64,000 bases of DNA, from positions 1 through 64,000 of the forward strand of contig JALGXW010000009.1 in assembly GCA_029821875.1 (NCBI GenBank). The letters run 5' to 3'. Below are positions 60,731 through 64,000 of the stretch, piece by piece. A model generated the notes under the pieces. The model was not told the origin of the DNA, searched no databases, and was given only the letters and a program-made list of their open reading frames with translations. Positions within the stretch are counted from its first letter, which is position 1; every line of letters begins with the position of its first letter. The stretch comes from Candidatus Hebobacterum abditum (lineage in GTDB: Bacteria > Armatimonadota > Hebobacteria > Hebobacterales > Hebobacteraceae). The translations under genes were made by a program, and so were the position numbers.

Positions 60731-62023
60731 GTGAGCATTGGCGACGTCAAACAGTCGCTCATCGAGGAGATGAGCGACATGGATATCGTGGACACCCATG
60801 AGCACCTGCCCAACGAGGCGGAGCGACTCAAGCAGCAGGTGGACTTCGCGACTCTCTTCAGCCACTACTGCAGGAGCGATCTGGTGGCGGCCGGGATGGC
60901 GGACGCGCAATACGATTGCCTCGTAGCCCCGGGGCTCTCGCCCTCAGAGAAGTGGGAGCTGTTCTCGCCGTACTATGAGCTGATCATCTCGGGCGGCTAC
61001 AGCCGGGCGGCGCATCTGTCGATGGAGCGCTTCTATGGGATGTCTCGCCTGACGAGCGCGGCCGATGCGGAGGCCCTCAGCGAGCGGATACGGGAGGCCA
61101 ACAAGCCCGGCCTCTACCGGCGCGTGCTGAAGGACGCGTGCCGGATCTCCACGGCCCTGAACTTCGCCGACTTCGCCGGCAAGGAGGTCGATCCCGAGTT
61201 TTTCACGCTCATTCTCTTCGTCACCCCTTTTGCCGAAGTAGCGTCTATGGGTGATCTACAGGCGATAGAGGCGGAGACCGGCGCCTGTGGGAGCAGTCTT
61301 TCGCGTTACGTGGACGGCCTCGCCATCTACCTGGAACAGCAGGCGAAGAAGGGCATGAAGGGACTGAAACTCCTCTCCGCGTACATGCGGGACCTGCGGT
61401 TCGATCCAGTGGATATGGCCACGGCCGAACGGATCTTCAACCGAATCGCGAGCGAGTCATGTGGCATGCGGCCCTCCGTGCTCGGCTACGAGGAAGCTCG
61501 GCCCCTTCAGGACTACCTGGTCCATCGGTTGGTAGAGATCGCTGGCGACTTGGGCCTCGTCGCAGTCTTCCACACCGGCATCCAGGCCGGCAACTACAAC
61601 AACCTGGAGAATGCCAGGCCCACGCAACTCTGGAACATGTTCCGTCGCTATCCAAGGGTGCGGTTCAACCTCCTCCACGGTGGCCTGCCCTTCATTGACG
61701 AGGCTGGCCTGCTCGCCAAGTACTTCCCCAATGTCACCATCGACATGGCTTGGATGCACGCAGGGTCGCCGGAGATCAGCATTCGCGCCCTCCGCGACTG
61801 GGTGGACCTCGTGCCGCGCAACAAGGTGCTCGGCTTCGGCGGCGACTACCACGTCGTGGAGAAGGTCTACGGGCACCTCGTGCTGGCCCGCGAGAACATC
61901 GCCGCCGCGCTGGCCGACAAGGTTGAGCAGGGGGCCATGAGCCGCGAGGAGGCGCGTGCTTGGGTCCGGGCCATGCTATGGGAGAACCCGCGGGCGCTGT
62001 ACGATCTCGCCGAACAGGTGTGA
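60731..62023 (+). CDS. Amidohydrolase superfamily protein (uronate-isomerase-like/amidohydrolase 2)
   Basis: A 430-residue TIM-barrel metal enzyme. The first metal motif His23-x-His25 is in 'IVDTHEHLPNEA'; 'LVAVFHTGIQAGNYNN' and 'RFNLLHGGLPF' supply the middle His residues, and 'GFGGDYHVVEKVYGH' the last Asp. Its layout recalls glucuronate isomerase and the amidohydrolase 2 group, whose members act on lactones, sugar acids or amides. GTG 60731 is used, with a weak TAGGAG 5 bases upstream. It lies 130 bases after the GH4 gene on the same strand and probably handles a later product of the same pathway; that step is inference. Confidence 0.82.
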   Translation: MSIGDVKQSLIEEMSDMDIVDTHEHLPNEAERLKQQVDFATLFSHYCRSDLVAAGMADAQYDCLVAPGLSPSEKWELFSPYYELIISGGYSRAAHLSMERFYGMSRLTSAADAEALSERIREANKPGLYRRVLKDACRISTALNFADFAGKEVDPEFFTLILFVTPFAEVASMGDLQAIEAETGACGSSLSRYVDGLAIYLEQQAKKGMKGLKLLSAYMRDLRFDPVDMATAERIFNRIASESCGMRPSVLGYEEARPLQDYLVHRLVEIAGDLGLVAVFHTGIQAGNYNNLENARPTQLWNMFRRYPRVRFNLLHGGLPFIDEAGLLAKYFPNVTIDMAWMHAGSPEISIRALRDWVDLVPRNKVLGFGGDYHVVEKVYGHLVLARENIAAALADKVEQGAMSREEARAWVRAMLWENPRALYDLAEQV

Positions 62024-62923
62024 AGATGTCGGCGGGCCCGCAGGGCCGTCTTGAGCCCTGGTGTTCCAGAACTCATCTGTGGGCTTGGATGCGCCGTTCT
62101 GGGCCCACATGTGTGTGTTACGCGAGGTCGCGACACCGGCTGTCTGGCACATGTGGTCCCTCTGCAGCCACGGCGGCACGATCCCCCATGATGCAACGAC
62201 GCGGTTGAGAATGCAGGCCCAGGGGCCGCTCGCGACTGTCTCCTTCCTACCGCGCGCGTCTCGATCTCGGACGACGACTTCGGATACGACATCGAGCTGT
62301 GCAACCGCCTGCGGCGGGGGCTGCTTCTCGCGGAGCGCCTGTCCGATCTGGAGGTGGCGGCCACCATATGGCGTGTGCCGCCGGACAAGCCCGAGGTCGC
62401 CGATGTAGTGCTGGCGGGGTCGAGCTACACGGGGCAGTTCTCAGGCTGGGGCAAGTTGCAGATCGAGCCTCCCGAGGCCATGCGGCGTGCCTTCGGAGGG
62501 GAAGCCACATCCGTCTGGAGCGACGACTGCAACTGGTGCAGCGTTCTTGTGCCGCTCAGGGACAGCCTCGACGACATCATCGGCGTGCTTGAGCTCTGCG
62601 CCGCAATGAAGTCGGCCAAGGACGTAATGATCTGACGGGCGCCCGTGCGATGGCCTGCGGCTGTCAGCAGCCAACGGCGCGCGGATGAAGGCCGGCTGCG
62701 CGTGTCTCATTGCGCGGTGGCAGCCACACACGTTCCCCAGCGCAGTGAGAACGGCCGGAGAGCGCGTCCGGGGCTCACAGTGGGACCGGCGAGTCCGGCC
62801 CATCTCATCCCTCCCCCGGCAGGAGGGCTCGCGCTGGTGTCAGAAATAGCGCCGAAGAGCTGAATCGGGGGTAGGCGTCGCACTCGCGCATCGTGACCCA
62901 TGACCTACCCGGGAGAGAGTCAG
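62024..62923. other. Gap before acetyl-CoA synthetase, one sensor-like remnant
   Basis: Apart from the Cache-like fragment at about 62240-62635 I see no gene. The last 200 bases contain the promoter of the acetyl-CoA synthetase gene but no recognisable site. Confidence 0.4.
62240..62635 (+). pseudogene. Fragment resembling a Cache-type sensor domain
   Basis: The frame ending at 62635 can be read back to about 62240 without stop but has no ATG; GTG 62354 is the first ordinary start. 'IEPPEAMRRAFGGEATSVW' followed by 'NWCSVLVPLRDSLDDIIGVLEL' matches the end of Cache domains ('AFxGExxV...W-x-S-x-x-x-P-x-R-D-S...V-x-G-V-L'). There is no membrane helix or signalling domain after it. It is likely the remains of a chemoreceptor or kinase input domain, or a very short protein. 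Confidence 0.35.
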
Positions 62924-64000
62924 ATGGGCAAGAGGGAGGAGAGCGAAGCACGCGTATTCTCAGATCTACTGGCGGAGGACAGACTATTCGAACCTCCGGA
63001 GTCCTTTCGGGAGCAGGCAAACATCAGCGACGGCAGCGTCCGGGCCTCGGCCGCGGATGACCCCGAGGCCTTCTGGGCCGGGCTTGCGGGAGAGCTGGAA
63101 TGGGATCGCCCGTGGGACCGAGTGCTGGAGTGGGCACCACCCTACGCCAAGTGGTTTGTGGGTGGGAAGCTCAACGCCAGCGTGAACTGCGTCGACCGAC
63201 ACGCGCGGACGCGGCGGCGCAATCAGGCCGCCATCATCTGGGAGGGGGAACTGGGGGATCGGCGGACACTCACCTACTGGGATCTCTACCGAGAGGTCAG
63301 CAAGTTCGCCAACGCGCTCAAGTCTCTCGGGGTGGGCAAAGGCGACCGCGTCGCTCTCTATCTGCCCATGATACCGGAGCTGGCGATCGCGATGCTGGCC
63401 TGCGCCCGCATTGGCGCGATACACTCGGTCGTGTTCGGCGGCTTCAGTGCCGAGGCGCTGCGGGACCGGATCAACGACGCCCAGGCCAAGGTGCTGATCA
63501 CCGCTGATGGGGGTTACCGCCGCGGGCAGATCGTGCCCCTGAAGCACGACGCGGACTACGCTCTGCGGGAGACTCCGTCCATCGAGCACGTCGTGATTGT
63601 GCAGCGGGGGAACTTCCCCATACGCATTCACGAAGGACGGGACCACTGGTGGCACCGGCTCGTGGAGGGGGCAGCGGCCCAGTGCGAGCCGGAGTCGATG
63701 GATGCCGAAGACATCCTTTACACACTCTACACCTCGGGGACGACCGGCAAGCCGAAGGGAATCATCCACACAACCGGGGGCTATCTGACAGGCGTCTATG
63801 CCACCACGAAGTGGATCTTCGACCTGAAGGAGACAGATGTCTATTGGTGCACGGCCGATATCGGCTGGGTGACGGGACACAGCTACATCGTCTACGGTCC
63901 GCTGGCCGCTGGTGCCACCGTGGTGATGTACGAGGGCGCGCCAGACTGGCCGGAACGAGACCGCTTCTGGCAGATCGTCGAGAACTACGGAGTCACAGTG
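62924..64000 (+). CDS. acs: Acetyl-CoA synthetase (AMP-forming), 5' part
   Basis: The first 359 codons of an adenylate-forming enzyme cut by the window end; the family is usually about 650 residues. It joins acetate, ATP and CoA to acetyl-CoA. The N-terminal acs domain ('[21 protein letters not shown]'-type pieces, '[13 protein letters not shown]'), '[15 protein letters not shown]', '[18 protein letters not shown]', the ATP-binding P-loop '[13 protein letters not shown]' and '[15 protein letters not shown]' are all present and in order. '[17 protein letters not shown]' is specific for acetyl- rather than long-chain acyl-CoA synthetases. ATG 62924 follows GGGAGAGAG. No partner is visible upstream. 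Confidence 0.93.
   Translation, partial: MGKREESEARVFSDLLAEDRLFEPPESFREQANISDGSVRASAADDPEAFWAGLAGELEWDRPWDRVLEWAPPYAKWFVGGKLNASVNCVDRHARTRRRNQAAIIWEGELGDRRTLTYWDLYREVSKFANALKSLGVGKGDRVALYLPMIPELAIAMLACARIGAIHSVVFGGFSAEALRDRINDAQAKVLITADGGYRRGQIVPLKHDADYALRETPSIEHVVIVQRGNFPIRIHEGRDHWWHRLVEGAAAQCEPESMDAEDILYTLYTSGTTGKPKGIIHTTGGYLTGVYATTKWIFDLKETDVYWCTADIGWVTGHSYIVYGPLAAGATVVMYEGAPDWPERDRFWQIVENYGVTV

Noticed and set aside
1..64000. Search for tRNA, rRNA, riboswitch, prophage or defence-system genes
   Set aside because: I found no tRNA- or rRNA-like segments, no phage structural or nuclease/methylase genes and no convincing riboswitch fold by eye; a covariance-model scan would be needed to exclude small RNAs.

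Overview
The window is high-GC bacterial DNA that looks chromosomal, with no rRNA, tRNA, phage structural genes or CRISPR. Three genes encode secreted proteins with a type IV prepilin-like N-terminus (G|FTLIE), the '[10 protein letters not shown]' signature and a C-terminal H-x8-DG motif. Five encode large DUF6785/DUF6784-type membrane proteins. This mix, together with many glycoside hydrolases and uroporphyrinogen-decarboxylase-like (UroD) proteins, suggests an uncultured, polysaccharide-degrading member of the Armatimonadota or a related planctomycete-like lineage. That placement is inference from gene families, not from a marker gene.

Left part (1-16232): a UroD-like protein, a DUF6785 membrane protein and a prepilin-like protein are followed by a compact sugar cluster. 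The cluster holds a fucose/arabinose-isomerase-like protein, a Gfo/Idh/MocA dehydrogenase, a GH42-type beta-galactosidase, a second UroD-like protein and two tandem GH101/GH129-like glycosidases. One of the two is a predicted lipoprotein with an extra ~125-residue block. Middle part (16790-27388): a mixed stretch with a NicO/UreH-type metal permease with a His-rich loop, a LamG protein, a sugar-phosphate transferase, a BKACE enzyme, a beta-lactamase-fold serine hydrolase, a GH3 enzyme and a secreted protein of unknown function, interspersed with transposase remnants.

27485-43389: a second DUF6785/prepilin pair, an AraC regulator, a third UroD-like protein placed directly behind a transposase tail, a GH32 enzyme, and an operon of methylmalonate-semialdehyde dehydrogenase, a ferritin-like protein and a class-III aminotransferase. 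A third DUF6785 gene and a second serine hydrolase follow. 43589-62023 looks like a sugar regulon: GH4, LacI repressor, zinc alcohol dehydrogenase, an unknown protein, two more DUF6785 genes, two TIM-barrel putative glycosidases, a third prepilin-like gene, a D-lyxose-isomerase-type cupin, a second GH4 and an amidohydrolase. An identical 14-base operator-like sequence (TGAAATCGTTATCA and its complement) lies upstream of two of these units, and close variants lie in the same promoter region and at a third unit. The window ends inside an acetyl-CoA synthetase gene.

The most notable pattern is that all three prepilin-like genes lie next to a DUF6785 gene, and that DUF6785 genes sit among glycosidases, isomerases and a LacI repressor. 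I propose a modular carbohydrate sensing/uptake/catabolism system in which DUF6785 is the unrecognised transporter and the prepilin-like protein an envelope partner. The gene order is observed; the function is inference.
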